From Paraburkholderia eburnea (GTDB lineage: Bacteria > Pseudomonadota > Gammaproteobacteria > Burkholderiales > Burkholderiaceae), in NCBI RefSeq assembly GCF_002917095.1, contig NZ_PQGA01000012.1, forward strand, positions 108,000-171,999: DNA of 64,000 bases. The letters run 5' to 3'. Every line of letters starts with the position of its first letter. The stretch's first letter is position 1. The notes under the pieces are model-generated. The model had not been told where the DNA came from, did not search any database, and was given only the letters and a program-made list of their open reading frames with translations. Shown here piece by piece: positions 20,020 to 29,488 of this stretch. A program made the position numbers and the translations under genes.

Positions 20020-21480
20020 ATGAACGAACCGTATTCAAGCGCCGGACTTGTCGGCGACGCCGACGCGGACCGCGCGGCCGTCCCGCAGCGCAGTCTGCTC
20101 GGCCTGTGGCAAATCGTGTTTCTCGTGATCTCGGCAGCGGCGCCGCTCACCGGGATGCTTGGCGCGGTGCCGCCCGCCATCAGTCTCGGCAACGGCGCGG
20201 GTATTCCGGGTGCCTTCGTGATTGCAGGCGTCGTGCTGCTCGTGTTCAGCGTCGGCTTCGCGTCGATGAGCCGGCATATCGTGCGCGCCGGCGCGTTCTA
20301 CGCCTACATCACGGCGGGTTTCGGACGGCCGCTCGGCATGGCCGGCGCGCTCGTCGCGCTACTCTCGTACACCTGCATCCAGATCGCGCTGTACGGTCTC
20401 TTCGGCTTCTTCTGCACGGTCGTGCTCGGGCCGATGCTGCATAGCGCGATGCCGTGGTACGCGTATTCGTTCGCATGCATCGTTATCGTGCAGATCACGG
20501 GTCTGCGCGGCATCGACCTCAACAGCCGCCTGCTCGGCGTGCTGATGTGCCTTGAAATGGGCATCCTGCTGCTGCTGTCGATCGCCATCGTGATCCATCA
20601 TGGCGGCCCCGATGGCCTCACGCTCGCGCCGTTTTCGCCGCAGCATGTGTTCAGCGGCCATATGGGCATTGCGGTGATGTTCGCGCTCGCGTCCTTCATC
20701 GGCTTCGAGGCCACGGCGATCTATGGCAAGGAATGCCGCGATCCCAAGGTGACGGTGCCGCGCGCAACCTATGTGTCGGTCACGCTGATCCTCGTGTTCT
20801 TCGCCTTCGTCACGTGGGCCATCGTGTGCGCGTATGGCCTCAAGGACGTGGCGGACGTGGCGACCAAACAGCCTGGCGACTTCTGGTTCATCCAGTCCAC
20901 GAAATACCTGGGCGGGGCGATGACCACGACGATGAGTCTGCTGCTGCTTTCCAGCATCTTCGCGAGCCTGCTGTCGTTCCACAACACGATCGTGCGCTAC
21001 ATTCACGCGCTGTCGGTCGAAGGCATCTTGCCCGCGAAGCTCGACCGTCTCCATGCGAAGTATGGCTCGCCGTATCTCGCGAGCTATCTGCAGACGCTGA
21101 GCGTGGCGGTGCCGGTCGCGCTCTACGTGGTCGCGGGCGCCGATCCGTTCAACATCGTGTTTAGCTGCACCTCGGCGCTCGGCACCATTGGCATCGTCAT
21201 GCTGCAAGCCGTCACGAGTTTTTCGGTGGCCGCGTACTTCCGCGCCACGAAAAAAGATACGAGGCTCTGGCATGCACTCGTCGCGCCGATTCTCGGCGGC
21301 TTGGGGCTGCTGTGGATCGGCTTCGTGCTGATTGGCAACCTCGATGCACTAAGCGGGTCGGATAGCGTGATCGTGCGCTCGTTCCCGTGGATCGTGCTGG
21401 CCGTGGCGCTGGCGGGTATCGCGCTCGCCTTCATGCTCAAGAACCGCCGTCCGGACGTCTACACGCGCTTCGGTCAGTAG
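20020..21480 (+). CDS. APC superfamily amino acid/amine permease
   Basis: Inner-membrane carrier of 486 residues with about 12 helices, of the amino acid-polyamine-organocation group. The first helix region QIVFLVISAAAPLTGMLGAVPPAIS carries the broken-helix substrate site, FASFIGFEATAIYGKE is the conserved helix 6 motif (ALASFIGFEATAIYG), and VPRATYVSV follows. Its position beside tynA, feaB and the AraC regulator suggests uptake of aromatic amines or related amino acids (inference). The start at 20020 (MNEPYSSAG) is chosen because the upstream open stretch is not membrane-like. Confidence 0.88.
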   Translation: MNEPYSSAGLVGDADADRAAVPQRSLLGLWQIVFLVISAAAPLTGMLGAVPPAISLGNGAGIPGAFVIAGVVLLVFSVGFASMSRHIVRAGAFYAYITAGFGRPLGMAGALVALLSYTCIQIALYGLFGFFCTVVLGPMLHSAMPWYAYSFACIVIVQITGLRGIDLNSRLLGVLMCLEMGILLLLSIAIVIHHGGPDGLTLAPFSPQHVFSGHMGIAVMFALASFIGFEATAIYGKECRDPKVTVPRATYVSVTLILVFFAFVTWAIVCAYGLKDVADVATKQPGDFWFIQSTKYLGGAMTTTMSLLLLSSIFASLLSFHNTIVRYIHALSVEGILPAKLDRLHAKYGSPYLASYLQTLSVAVPVALYVVAGADPFNIVFSCTSALGTIGIVMLQAVTSFSVAAYFRATKKDTRLWHALVAPILGGLGLLWIGFVLIGNLDALSGSDSVIVRSFPWIVLAVALAGIALAFMLKNRRPDVYTRFGQ

Positions 21481-21627
21481 GGCGGAATCTTTTCGGCGGC
21501 TTGCGCCGTCTGAGTCAATCGATATGTAGTCCTGTTCAAAAAGTCCAACTGCGGCAGTTCAACTGCGGGCGGCGCGCCGTGTATCGAGCGCGCCGCACTC
21601 TCACACCTCGACAAGACAGACAACGAC

Positions 21628-22848
21628 ATGGCAGATCAATTCGTCACGCGCGCGGCGCTGGCGCTGGCTTCGTGCGCGCTCGCCACCTTCACGACGGGCG
21701 CGTACGCGCAGTCCTCCGTCACGCTCTATGGCACCGTGGACGCGGGCCTCGTCTATTCGACCAACCAGCAGACCACACACGCGGACGGCCACACCGACGG
21801 CCATTCGAACTGGCAACTGGGCGGCGGCAATCTCGTGCCCTCGCGCTGGGGCTTGACGGGCAGCGAGGACATCGGCGGCGGCACCACGGTGAATTTCACG
21901 CTGGAAAACAGCATCCTCACGCAGAACGGCTCGCTGCTGCAAAGCGGCACGCTCTTTAATCGCGATGCGTGGGTGGGGCTCTCGAACGGCACTTATGGTG
22001 CGCTCACGTTGGGCCGCCAATACGATCCGTTCTCGGACTATATGGGCGCCTATGCGTCGAGTAATAACTGGGCCACGCTCTATGGCTCGCATTTCGGCGA
22101 CGTGGACAATCTCAACGAAGCGTTCAATTTCAACAATTCGATCAAATACATCAGCCCGAGCTTTGGCGGGTTGACCGTGGGCGGCCTTTTCAGCCTGGGC
22201 GGCGTGGCGGGCAATTTCTCGCAGAACCGCGGCTGGTCGCTCGCGGCAAACTACGCCAACGGGCCAATCGCGCTTTCGGCGGGTTATCTGCAATTGCATA
22301 ATCCGCTCCAGGCGGCATTGGGCGGGGAAAGTGGCTATATCGGCGACCTGAGTTGCGCCAATGCCGATGCCTCGTATTGCGAATTGCAGAATGCGCAAAA
22401 GGTCGATATCTGGGGCGCGGGCGGTTCGTATGCCTTCGACAAAATCACGGTCGCGCTGAGTTACACGCATACGCGCTTTTCGCAAAGCCAGTATTTCGCG
22501 AGCACGGCGCAACCGCAGGGCGCGAATATCGCTTTCGATATCGCCGAACTCAATACGACGTGGCAATTCTCGCCTGCGCTGCAGTTCGGCTTCGCGTACA
22601 TCTTCAACGACGCGCACCCGAGCGATGGTTCGTCCACGCGTATCCACCAGATCAATCTGGGCACGGTGTACAGCCTGTCCAAGCGCACGGCGCTGTATGC
22701 GGTGGCGATTGGCCAGAAGTCGTCGGGGGCGGGACTGGGTATCGATGCATCGGGCGGCACGCGCAATCTCGCACAAATCCCCAATGTGGTGAATTCGGAT
22801 ACCGACAAGCAACTGACGATCATCGCGGGCATCCGCCACAACTTCTGA
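21628..22848 (+). CDS. Gram-negative trimeric porin (second copy)
   Basis: Outer-membrane porin of 406 residues, related to the one at 9418-10599 but clearly a different paralogue. Signal peptide to TTGAYA, mature start QSSVTLYGTVDAGLVY, strands SRWGLTGSEDIGGGTTVNFTLE and WVGLSNGTYGALTLGRQYD, and the terminal IIAGIRHNF. Cysteines in a CANADASYCELQ loop are unusual and could pair outside the membrane. It lies between the amine permease and lutABC, so it may supply either pathway. Confidence 0.92.
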   Translation: MADQFVTRAALALASCALATFTTGAYAQSSVTLYGTVDAGLVYSTNQQTTHADGHTDGHSNWQLGGGNLVPSRWGLTGSEDIGGGTTVNFTLENSILTQNGSLLQSGTLFNRDAWVGLSNGTYGALTLGRQYDPFSDYMGAYASSNNWATLYGSHFGDVDNLNEAFNFNNSIKYISPSFGGLTVGGLFSLGGVAGNFSQNRGWSLAANYANGPIALSAGYLQLHNPLQAALGGESGYIGDLSCANADASYCELQNAQKVDIWGAGGSYAFDKITVALSYTHTRFSQSQYFASTAQPQGANIAFDIAELNTTWQFSPALQFGFAYIFNDAHPSDGSSTRIHQINLGTVYSLSKRTALYAVAIGQKSSGAGLGIDASGGTRNLAQIPNVVNSDTDKQLTIIAGIRHNF

Positions 22849-22977
22849 TCGGCCAGGCCACTCGAATCGCGTTCGTTGCACTGCGGCATGGCTCCGGGGA
22901 AGGCCGTGCCGCTTTAAGCGCTTGCTGCGCGGAACGGCGCTAGAATGGTCCGGTCCGCTTTCCGCGCGAGCCCCCGC

Positions 22978-23721
22978 ATGAAAGTCGCCTTGTTCGTCCC
23001 TTGTTTCATCGACGCGTTTTATCCCGAAGTCGGGATCGCCACGCTGGAATTGCTCGAGCGGCTTGGCTGCGAGGTGGACTATCCGCTCGACCAGACCTGC
23101 TGCGGCCAGCCTATGGCCAACAGCGGCGCGCAGGCCGAGGCAGCGGGCACCGAACGCGTTTTTGCGCGCGCCTTCGCGGGTTACGACTACATCGTCGGGC
23201 CGTCGGCGAGTTGCGTGAATCACGTGCGCGATCATTTCACCGCGATCGAGCAGACCGACGAAGTGCGCCGCGTGCGCGCGAATACGTATGAACTGGTGGA
23301 ATTCCTGCACGACGTGCTCGGCGTGCGCGCATTTCCGTGGGCCGAATTTCCGTGGCGCGTGGGCCTGCACAACAGTTGCAGCGCGTTGCGCCATTTGCAC
23401 GAAGCGTCGATTTCCGAAGTCGCGGGCACGCCGTTCTCCAAGCCGCTCGCCTTGCTGCGCAGCGTGAAGGGCATCGAGTTCGTGCAGCCGAAACGTCCCG
23501 ACGAATGCTGCGGCTTCGGCGGCACTTTCGCCGTCACCGAAGAGGCCGTGTCGGTGCGCATGGGGCAGGACAAGATCGTCGATCACGTCAGCGCGGGTGC
23601 GCAATATATCGTATCGGGCGACATGTCCTGCCTGATGCATCAGCAAGGCTGCGCGGAGCGCATGCAAGCCGATGTGCGCTTCATTCATATCGCCCAGGTC
23701 CTCAACGGAGCACGCGAATGA
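22978..23721 (+). CDS. lutA: L-lactate utilisation protein LutA (Fe-S, CCG domains)
   Basis: Subunit of the LutABC L-lactate oxidation complex, 247 residues. It has two cysteine-rich CCG motifs, TCCGQPMANSG near residue 40 and DECCGFGGTF near residue 175, which hold a non-cubane iron-sulfur centre in this family; the start MKVALFVPCFIDAFYPEVG is family-typical. Its stop overlaps the lutB ATG (ATGA), showing translational coupling. Confidence 0.93.
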   Translation: MKVALFVPCFIDAFYPEVGIATLELLERLGCEVDYPLDQTCCGQPMANSGAQAEAAGTERVFARAFAGYDYIVGPSASCVNHVRDHFTAIEQTDEVRRVRANTYELVEFLHDVLGVRAFPWAEFPWRVGLHNSCSALRHLHEASISEVAGTPFSKPLALLRSVKGIEFVQPKRPDECCGFGGTFAVTEEAVSVRMGQDKIVDHVSAGAQYIVSGDMSCLMHQQGCAERMQADVRFIHIAQVLNGARE

Positions 23722-25169
23722 GCACGCCACAGAAACCGTCGAATCGGCCCCCGACTTCATCGAAACGTGTCGAACACGCCAAGCTCGCCGGCAGCTTTCT
23801 GGCCCATCCGGAACACGTCGATTTTCATGACAAACGCCTCTGGGATTTGCGCATGAAACGCGACGCGCAGGCGCACGCGATCCCTGAATGGGAAACGCTG
23901 CGCGAACTGGCGTCGGGCATCAAGGCGCACACGCTCTCGCATCTGGCCGATTATCTCGACCAGTTCTCGCGCGCGGCAGAAGCGAACGGCGTGAAGGTCC
24001 ATTGGGCCGACACGGCGGGCGAGCACAACGAGACGGTATTTCGAATCTTGAACGGGCGCGGCATCACGGCGCTCGTGAAAAGCAAGTCGATGCTCACTGA
24101 CGAATGCGAAATGCGGCCGTATCTGGAGCAGCGCGGCATCGCCGTGATGGAAACCGATCTGGGCGAGCGCATCCAGCAACTCGACGGCGAGCCGCCGAGC
24201 CATATCGTCGTGCCCGCCGTGCACAAACTGCGTGACGATGTGGCCGCCGTATTCGGCCGCACCATCGGTACCGATCCCGCCAATAACGACATTCACTATC
24301 TCGCGCAAAGCCAGCGCATGAACACGCGTCCATGGTTCGTGCGCGAAAAGACCGGCGGAATGACGGGTTGCAACTTCGCCGTGGCGGAAACGGGCACGGT
24401 GGTGGTCTGCACCAACGAAGGCAACGCCGATCTCTCGGCCAACGTGCCGCCGGTGCATATCGTATCGATGGGGATCGAAAAGCTGATTCCGCGTATTGCC
24501 GATCTAGGCGTGTTCATCCGCATGCTGTCGCGCAGCGCACTCGGCTCGCCGATCACGCAATACACCTCGCATTTTCGCGCGCCGCGCGAGGGCGCGGAGC
24601 TGCATTTCGTGCTGGTGGACAACGGCCGCAGCGCGCGTCTTGCGATGCCGGACTTCTGGTACTCGCTCAAGTGTATTCGCTGCGGGGCGTGCATGAATAC
24701 CTGTCCGGTGTATCGGCGCAGCGGCGGTCTCTCGTATGGCAGCACCTATGCGGGGCCGATCGGCGCGATTATCAATCCGACTTTCGATCTGAAGCGCTTC
24801 AGTGCATTGCCGTTCGCGTCCACGCTCAATGGCAGTTGCACGAACGTGTGTCCCGTGAAGATCAATATTCACGAGCAGATCTACCAGTGGCGCGAAGTCA
24901 TCGCCGCCCAGCATGCCGTGCCGTTCGTGAAGCAGGAAGTCCTGAAGATGGCTGGGCGTCTGCTTGCCAGTCCCAAGCTTTATCGCGGCGCGGTATCGTC
25001 GCTCGACGGCGCGCTTAGACGCCTGCCGAATTTCGTGCTCTACAACCCGCTCAATATCTGGGGCAAGCAGCGCACGCTGCCGCAGGCCCCGGGCACCACG
25101 TTCCATGCGTGGTATCGCAAGCACCGCAAGGGGAGTCAAACCCCGGGAGGCGGCGATGGCGAGTCGTGA
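23718..25169 (+). CDS. lutB: L-lactate utilisation protein LutB (Fe-S oxidoreductase)
   Basis: Central subunit of the lactate oxidation complex, 483 residues. An N-terminal LUD domain (MTGCNFAVAETGTVVVCTNEG in the middle is diagnostic) is followed by a bacterial ferredoxin domain with CIRCGACMNTCPVYRR near residue 320 and a second cluster motif CTNVCPVKINIHEQ near 375. The frame is open from 23337, but the ATG at 23718 within the lutA stop is the supported start. It overlaps lutC by 14 bases, so all three genes form one coupled operon. Confidence 0.94.
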   Translation: MSTPQKPSNRPPTSSKRVEHAKLAGSFLAHPEHVDFHDKRLWDLRMKRDAQAHAIPEWETLRELASGIKAHTLSHLADYLDQFSRAAEANGVKVHWADTAGEHNETVFRILNGRGITALVKSKSMLTDECEMRPYLEQRGIAVMETDLGERIQQLDGEPPSHIVVPAVHKLRDDVAAVFGRTIGTDPANNDIHYLAQSQRMNTRPWFVREKTGGMTGCNFAVAETGTVVVCTNEGNADLSANVPPVHIVSMGIEKLIPRIADLGVFIRMLSRSALGSPITQYTSHFRAPREGAELHFVLVDNGRSARLAMPDFWYSLKCIRCGACMNTCPVYRRSGGLSYGSTYAGPIGAIINPTFDLKRFSALPFASTLNGSCTNVCPVKINIHEQIYQWREVIAAQHAVPFVKQEVLKMAGRLLASPKLYRGAVSSLDGALRRLPNFVLYNPLNIWGKQRTLPQAPGTTFHAWYRKHRKGSQTPGGGDGES

Positions 25170-25743
25170 AGCGTTTCTCGCACGCGTACGCGCCGCGCAG
25201 CCGGCGCCCCAGGCGCGCCCTGAAGTACCGCTCTTCGATACGCCGCCGGGCGATTTGCGCGCGCGTTTCGCGGCTGCGCTAACGCTCATGGGCGGCAAGG
25301 AACTCGAAGCGGCGTCCGGCGAAACCGTGCTGGCCGCGATCCGCGAACGGCTCGGTCCGCAGGTGTCGATCGCCTCGGCGGCGCTTGAGGTGCCCGGCAC
25401 GCGCGTTATCGACGCGAGCACGCCGCCCGCGTCGCTCGAAGATGTCGAGGTGGGCGTCGTGCGGGCGCGCTTTGGCGTGGCGGAAACAGGCTCCGTGTGG
25501 CTCAGCGAACGCGAGTACATCGTCAATTCACTCGGCTATCTGGTGCAGCATCTCTACGTGCTGCTCGATCCTGGCGCGCTCGTCGCGGGTTTGCAGGACG
25601 CGTACCGGCGCGATGACTTTCGCGATGCGCGCTATGCGGCGCTGGTCACCGGGCCGTCCGCGACGGCCGATATCGAAGGCGTGCTCATTCAGGGCGCGCA
25701 AGGCGTGAAGTCGCTGACCGTGGTGTGGCTGCCCGCGCACTGA
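25156..25743 (+). CDS. lutC: L-lactate utilisation protein LutC
   Basis: Third subunit of the lactate oxidation complex, 195 residues, LUD domain. Family text: VGVVRARFGVAETGSVWLSE and ALVTGPSATADIEGVLIQGAQGVKSLTVVWL. The ATG at 25156 lies within lutB, preceded by GGGAGG with good spacing; the stop is followed by a short gap before the antiporter. No lldP permease or GntR regulator gene accompanies the operon here. Confidence 0.93.
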   Translation: MASREAFLARVRAAQPAPQARPEVPLFDTPPGDLRARFAAALTLMGGKELEAASGETVLAAIRERLGPQVSIASAALEVPGTRVIDASTPPASLEDVEVGVVRARFGVAETGSVWLSEREYIVNSLGYLVQHLYVLLDPGALVAGLQDAYRRDDFRDARYAALVTGPSATADIEGVLIQGAQGVKSLTVVWLPAH

Positions 25744-25844
25744 ATTCACTGGGCGCGTCGAACGTGCTTTCGGCCGACATGTGTAGCGATTGCAGTGGTT
25801 TCACCGGTCAGTGATCAAGACACCTACACATCGCACGGGAAACG

Positions 25845-28070
25845 ATGGTCATCCACATTCTTCTCTTGAGCGGCTTTCTGCTGGCGAGCATCGCGCTGGT
25901 GCAGGCGGTGAGTCTGCGCTTCGCGCTGTCCGAGTCGGTGCTGCTGGCGGCGTGGGGCTTCGCGCTCGGCGGCATTTACCTCGTGAGCGGCGAGGCATGG
26001 CCGCAACTGGCCGCGAGCGTCGTCACGCCCGCGCTTGCACCGCGTCTGCCGCCCGAGGCCTATCTCTGGATCTTTCTGCCGCTGCTGTTGTTTCAGGCCG
26101 CGCTGAGCGTGAACGTGCGCGAAATGCTCGGCGACGCGGCGCCTATCCTGCTGCTCGCCGTCGTGGCCGTGTTCGTCGCGACGGCGATGGTGGGCGGCGC
26201 GATCCGCTTGACGGGCCTTGGCGCGCTCACGGACGGTCTGCTGCTCGGCGCGATGATCGCAACCACCGACCCGTCCGCCGTGCTCGCCGTGTTTCGCGAG
26301 GTTGGCGCGCCCGCGCGGCTCGTGCGTCTTGTCGAAGGCGAGAGCCTGTTGAACGATGCGGCCGCGATCGCCATTGCGAGCGTGTTGATCGCCGCCATCA
26401 CGGGCGACGCTGCCGCGGCGACGGGCACCGCCGCGTTGCGCACGCTCGGCGTCGAACTGGTTGGCGGACTGGCGGTGGGCGCGCTCGCGGGCCGCGCATT
26501 CGCGTATCTGCTGCCGGCGCTGGGCGGCGAGGGGAAGGCAGAAATTTCGCTGAGTTTCGCGCTGCCGTATCCGCTCTACCTGTTCGCCGATCAGGTGCTC
26601 CATGTTTCGGGCGTAGTGTCCGTGGTCGCGGCGGGACTGGTCATCAGCGGTCTCGGACGCACGCGTCTGTCGCCCGTCAACTGGTTGCATCTACAACTGA
26701 TATGGGAACAGGTCGCGGCGATGGCGGGCGCGGCGATCTTTTTGCTCGCGGCCATGCAAATTCCGGCAACGTTGCGCGATGCCCATTGGCTCGACCTCGT
26801 CGCGCTTGGCGTGGTGGTGGTCGCGGCGCTTGTCGCGCGGCTCGTGGTGGCGTTCGGCATGTTGCCGCTGTTGAGCCGTCTGAAACTCACCGAACCGGTG
26901 AGCGCCGCGTACAAACTCGTGATCGCGTGGGGCGGCTTGCGCGGCGCGGTGACGCTGGTGCTCGCGTTGGGCCTCGCGCAGAACGAAGCGCTTCCGGAAA
27001 GCACGCGCCGCTTCGTGGCGATTCTCGCCACGGGCTTCGTGCTGGTGAGCCTGATCGTCAACGGTTCGTCGCTCAAACTGCTGATCCGCCGGCTCAAGCT
27101 CGATCTGCTCTCGCCGCAGGAAGAGGCGATCCAGCAGCAGGCCGTGCAACTGTCATCGATCAGCGTGTCCCAGCAGGTGCACGCGGCCGCACGAACGTTT
27201 CGCATTCCAGAGGAAATCGCCAATGAAGCGTGCGCCACCTTTCGGCGCAGCATCGACATGAGCGCGACGGCTTTCGATATCGAAGCGGCGCTGTCCGAGC
27301 GCGAACGCCTCGCCATCGGCCTCGTCACGCTCGCGGCCAAGGAACGCGATCTGATTCCGCAGTACGGCAGCGGCATCGTTACGATCCGCAATCTCGACGC
27401 CATGACGCGCAATACCGATGCGATGATCGAGGCCGCGCGCGAAAGCGGCCGTATCGGCTACCAGCGTGCAGCGGCGAAGATCCTCGCCGATACGCTGGAG
27501 TTGCGTGTGGCGCGTTTCGTGGCGCGCTGGCTGCGTCTGCGTCAACCGTATTCGGATGCGCTCGCCGATCGTTTCGAACTCCTGATGTGTCGGCGAGTGG
27601 TGCTGCACGAGCTGATCGCTTTCGCCGATGCAAGTCTCACGCCTTTGCTCGGCGAGCGGCTGGCGAAGCTGCTCGGCACGATTTTGCGCGCGCGTATCGA
27701 CAAGGCCGAACGGGGGCTTGACGATGTGCGTGCCTGCTTCGGTCACGGCGCGGACGTGCTGGAACAGCGCATGATGCTGCTCTATGCGCTGCGCGAAGGA
27801 CGCGCGCGCGTGGTGGCGATGTACGAGGACCGCTCGATCTCGAAGGAGATCTACGATTCGATCCGCCGCGAGCTGGACGTGGCGTGGAAGCGTGCGGTGC
27901 CGCGTGTGCATCCCGGTGTGCTGCTGCCGGGCGAGCGCTCGCGGGCGCACCAGGAACAACAGGACACGGCGGATCTGCATGCGCCCAGGCCTCCCGGAAA
28001 CGAAGCGCCAGAAGCCACCCCCGTCAACGTTGCGGACGAGCCCGCGGACGACGCACACAGGAGCGCCTGA
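25845..28070 (+). CDS. CPA1-type Na+/H+ antiporter with long cytosolic C-terminus
   Basis: Cation/proton exchanger of 741 residues. The first 410 or so are the membrane domain: the ATTDPSAVLAVFREVGAP motif near residue 145 and ESLLNDAAAIAIASVL near 165 hold the ion-binding Asp residues (ND), and GGLRGAVTLVLALGLAQ is the later conserved helix. The remaining 320 are helical, charged and soluble, longer than in NhaP, and likely regulatory. Ends with a disordered Pro/Ala/Glu tail. The downstream DUF4239 gene starts two bases after its stop, so both are cotranscribed. Confidence 0.88.
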   Translation: MVIHILLLSGFLLASIALVQAVSLRFALSESVLLAAWGFALGGIYLVSGEAWPQLAASVVTPALAPRLPPEAYLWIFLPLLLFQAALSVNVREMLGDAAPILLLAVVAVFVATAMVGGAIRLTGLGALTDGLLLGAMIATTDPSAVLAVFREVGAPARLVRLVEGESLLNDAAAIAIASVLIAAITGDAAAATGTAALRTLGVELVGGLAVGALAGRAFAYLLPALGGEGKAEISLSFALPYPLYLFADQVLHVSGVVSVVAAGLVISGLGRTRLSPVNWLHLQLIWEQVAAMAGAAIFLLAAMQIPATLRDAHWLDLVALGVVVVAALVARLVVAFGMLPLLSRLKLTEPVSAAYKLVIAWGGLRGAVTLVLALGLAQNEALPESTRRFVAILATGFVLVSLIVNGSSLKLLIRRLKLDLLSPQEEAIQQQAVQLSSISVSQQVHAAARTFRIPEEIANEACATFRRSIDMSATAFDIEAALSERERLAIGLVTLAAKERDLIPQYGSGIVTIRNLDAMTRNTDAMIEAARESGRIGYQRAAAKILADTLELRVARFVARWLRLRQPYSDALADRFELLMCRRVVLHELIAFADASLTPLLGERLAKLLGTILRARIDKAERGLDDVRACFGHGADVLEQRMMLLYALREGRARVVAMYEDRSISKEIYDSIRRELDVAWKRAVPRVHPGVLLPGERSRAHQEQQDTADLHAPRPPGNEAPEATPVNVADEPADDAHRSA

Positions 28071-28072
28071 GC

Positions 28073-28888
28073 ATGATCGAGATCGGTCTGGCCGCGCTGG
28101 TATTCGTGCTGCTGCTTGGCGGCACGGGGTTGGGCATTCTGCTGCGGCCGCTCCTGCCCGAAGAGCATCGCAAGCACGAGACGGTTCAGCTCGTGCAACT
28201 GGTGCTGGGGATGCTCGTGACGTTCGGGGCACTGGTGCTGGGCCTGCTTACCGCGTCGGCCAAAAGCAGTTTCGACACGGCGACCGACGACATGCGCGCT
28301 TACGCGGCAGATCTCATCCAGCTCGATGGACGTCTGCGCGACTATGGCCCGGATGCCGAAGCCGCGCGAGCCGCGCTGCGCACCTATACCGCGGCGGCGA
28401 TTGCTTCGACATGGCCGGGCGAGCCAGTGCCCGTGGGCGACTATCCGCGTATCCCGGGCGCGCACGACGGCGAACTGGAGAGCGCGCGGCTAGGGGCGCT
28501 CCTCGACACGGTCGGGCGCGATATCGCTGGTTTCGCGCCGCGCGATCGCTATCAAAGCGTACTCGCGGCGCGCCTGGGCGACCTGTTCGGGCGCGTGCGC
28601 GATACGCGCTGGCGTCTGATCGAGGAGGCGCACAGCACGCTCTCGCGGCCATTTTTCGTGATGCTCACGCTCTGGCTCATCATGATCTTTTTGAGCTTCG
28701 GCCTGATCGCGCCGCACAATGCACTGGCGCTGGTGATGATCGGGCTGGGCGCGATGTCGATATCGTCGTCGGTCTATGTGATTGTCGATCTCGATACGCC
28801 GTTTACGGGGCAGATCGCGATTCCCAGCGATTCGATGCGCGATGCGCTCAGGCATATGAATCTGCCGGTCGAGGCACCGCCGCAATGA
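28073..28888 (+). CDS. DUF4239 (bestrophin-like) membrane protein
   Basis: A 271-residue membrane protein. It has two N-terminal helices (LAALVFVLLLGGTGLGILL and LVLGMLVTFGALVLGLLT), a soluble middle of about 130 residues, and two C-terminal helices (FFVMLTLWLIMIFLSFGLI and ALALVMIGLGAMSI). KSSFDTATDDMRAYAADLIQLD after helix 2 and VYVIVDLDTPFTGQI near the end are the DUF4239 signature. Function is unknown; similarity to bestrophins suggests an anion channel (inference). It is coupled to the antiporter, so a joint role in ion homeostasis is plausible. Confidence 0.8.
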   Translation: MIEIGLAALVFVLLLGGTGLGILLRPLLPEEHRKHETVQLVQLVLGMLVTFGALVLGLLTASAKSSFDTATDDMRAYAADLIQLDGRLRDYGPDAEAARAALRTYTAAAIASTWPGEPVPVGDYPRIPGAHDGELESARLGALLDTVGRDIAGFAPRDRYQSVLAARLGDLFGRVRDTRWRLIEEAHSTLSRPFFVMLTLWLIMIFLSFGLIAPHNALALVMIGLGAMSISSSVYVIVDLDTPFTGQIAIPSDSMRDALRHMNLPVEAPPQ

Positions 28889-28958
28889 GGGCGTTCGATG
28901 TACGTTGGAGATGCGCTAGACTCGCGCCTGGTTTCGGGAATGGAAAAGGAGGTGCCCG

Positions 28959-29438
28959 ATGCATCGCAAGATACTCAACGCGTCGCGGCTGCAGGACGAA
29001 GTGAAGCGCCGTCTTCAGCGCTTGCAGGAAGTGGTCGAGGACGGCGTGAAGATCGTCGTGCCGCGTGCGCAGGAGCAGGTCCCCGACCGCACCGGCTGCA
29101 ACTGGACGATGCGCCATTTCGGCAACGCGGCGGGTTTCGAATCGAGCATCGCGGGCGTGCTCGCGCAGGTCCAGGCGGAATACAACCTGGCGACGGGGAG
29201 ACAAGCGGAGGCAGAAGAGGGCGAGGCCGGGCAGGCCGCACACGCCGATGATCCGTTCGGCGGCACGCGTGCGCCCGCAAGCGCGAATCCGTTCGGCGAA
29301 TCCTCGTTTAAGCCAAAGACAAATCCGTTCGGTGGCGACGCACCCGCAAAAGCCGGCGATCCTTTTGGCGCGTTCGGTGATCAGGACGCGAACGAAGAAA
29401 CGCCGGGCAAGCGCCCGGCGAATCCATTTGGTGACTGA
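28959..29438 (+). CDS. Unrecognised 159-aa protein with [DN]PFG repeats
   Basis: I do not recognise this family. The first 80 residues are predicted helical and basic then mixed (MHRKILNASRLQDEVKRRLQ), with single Cys and Trp residues in a CNWTMRHF stretch. Residues 98-157 are low-complexity and carry five Asp/Asn-Pro-Phe-Gly motifs at residues 98, 110, 122, 134 and 155; the first four are exactly 12 residues apart. The tail is acidic and probably disordered. A near-perfect AAGGAGG lies seven bases before the ATG, so it is certainly translated. It stands 70 bases after the DUF4239 gene. NPF/DPF short motifs act as docking peptides in eukaryotes; any such role here would be guesswork. Confidence 0.75.
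   Translation: MHRKILNASRLQDEVKRRLQRLQEVVEDGVKIVVPRAQEQVPDRTGCNWTMRHFGNAAGFESSIAGVLAQVQAEYNLATGRQAEAEEGEAGQAAHADDPFGGTRAPASANPFGESSFKPKTNPFGGDAPAKAGDPFGAFGDQDANEETPGKRPANPFGD
29250..29435 (+). repeat. [DN]PFG-encoding degenerate repeats (36-base period)
   Basis: Inside the gene above: four consecutive 36-base units each starting GAT/AAT-CC(G/T)-TT(C/T)-GG(C/A), and a fifth motif 63 bases further. The DNA between the motifs is not conserved, so selection seems to act on the peptide spacing. Confidence 0.7.
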
Positions 29439-29488
29439 CGCAGTGGCGGAGCGTGGCGGCGTGGGGACACCGCGCCGCCACGCTTCGA

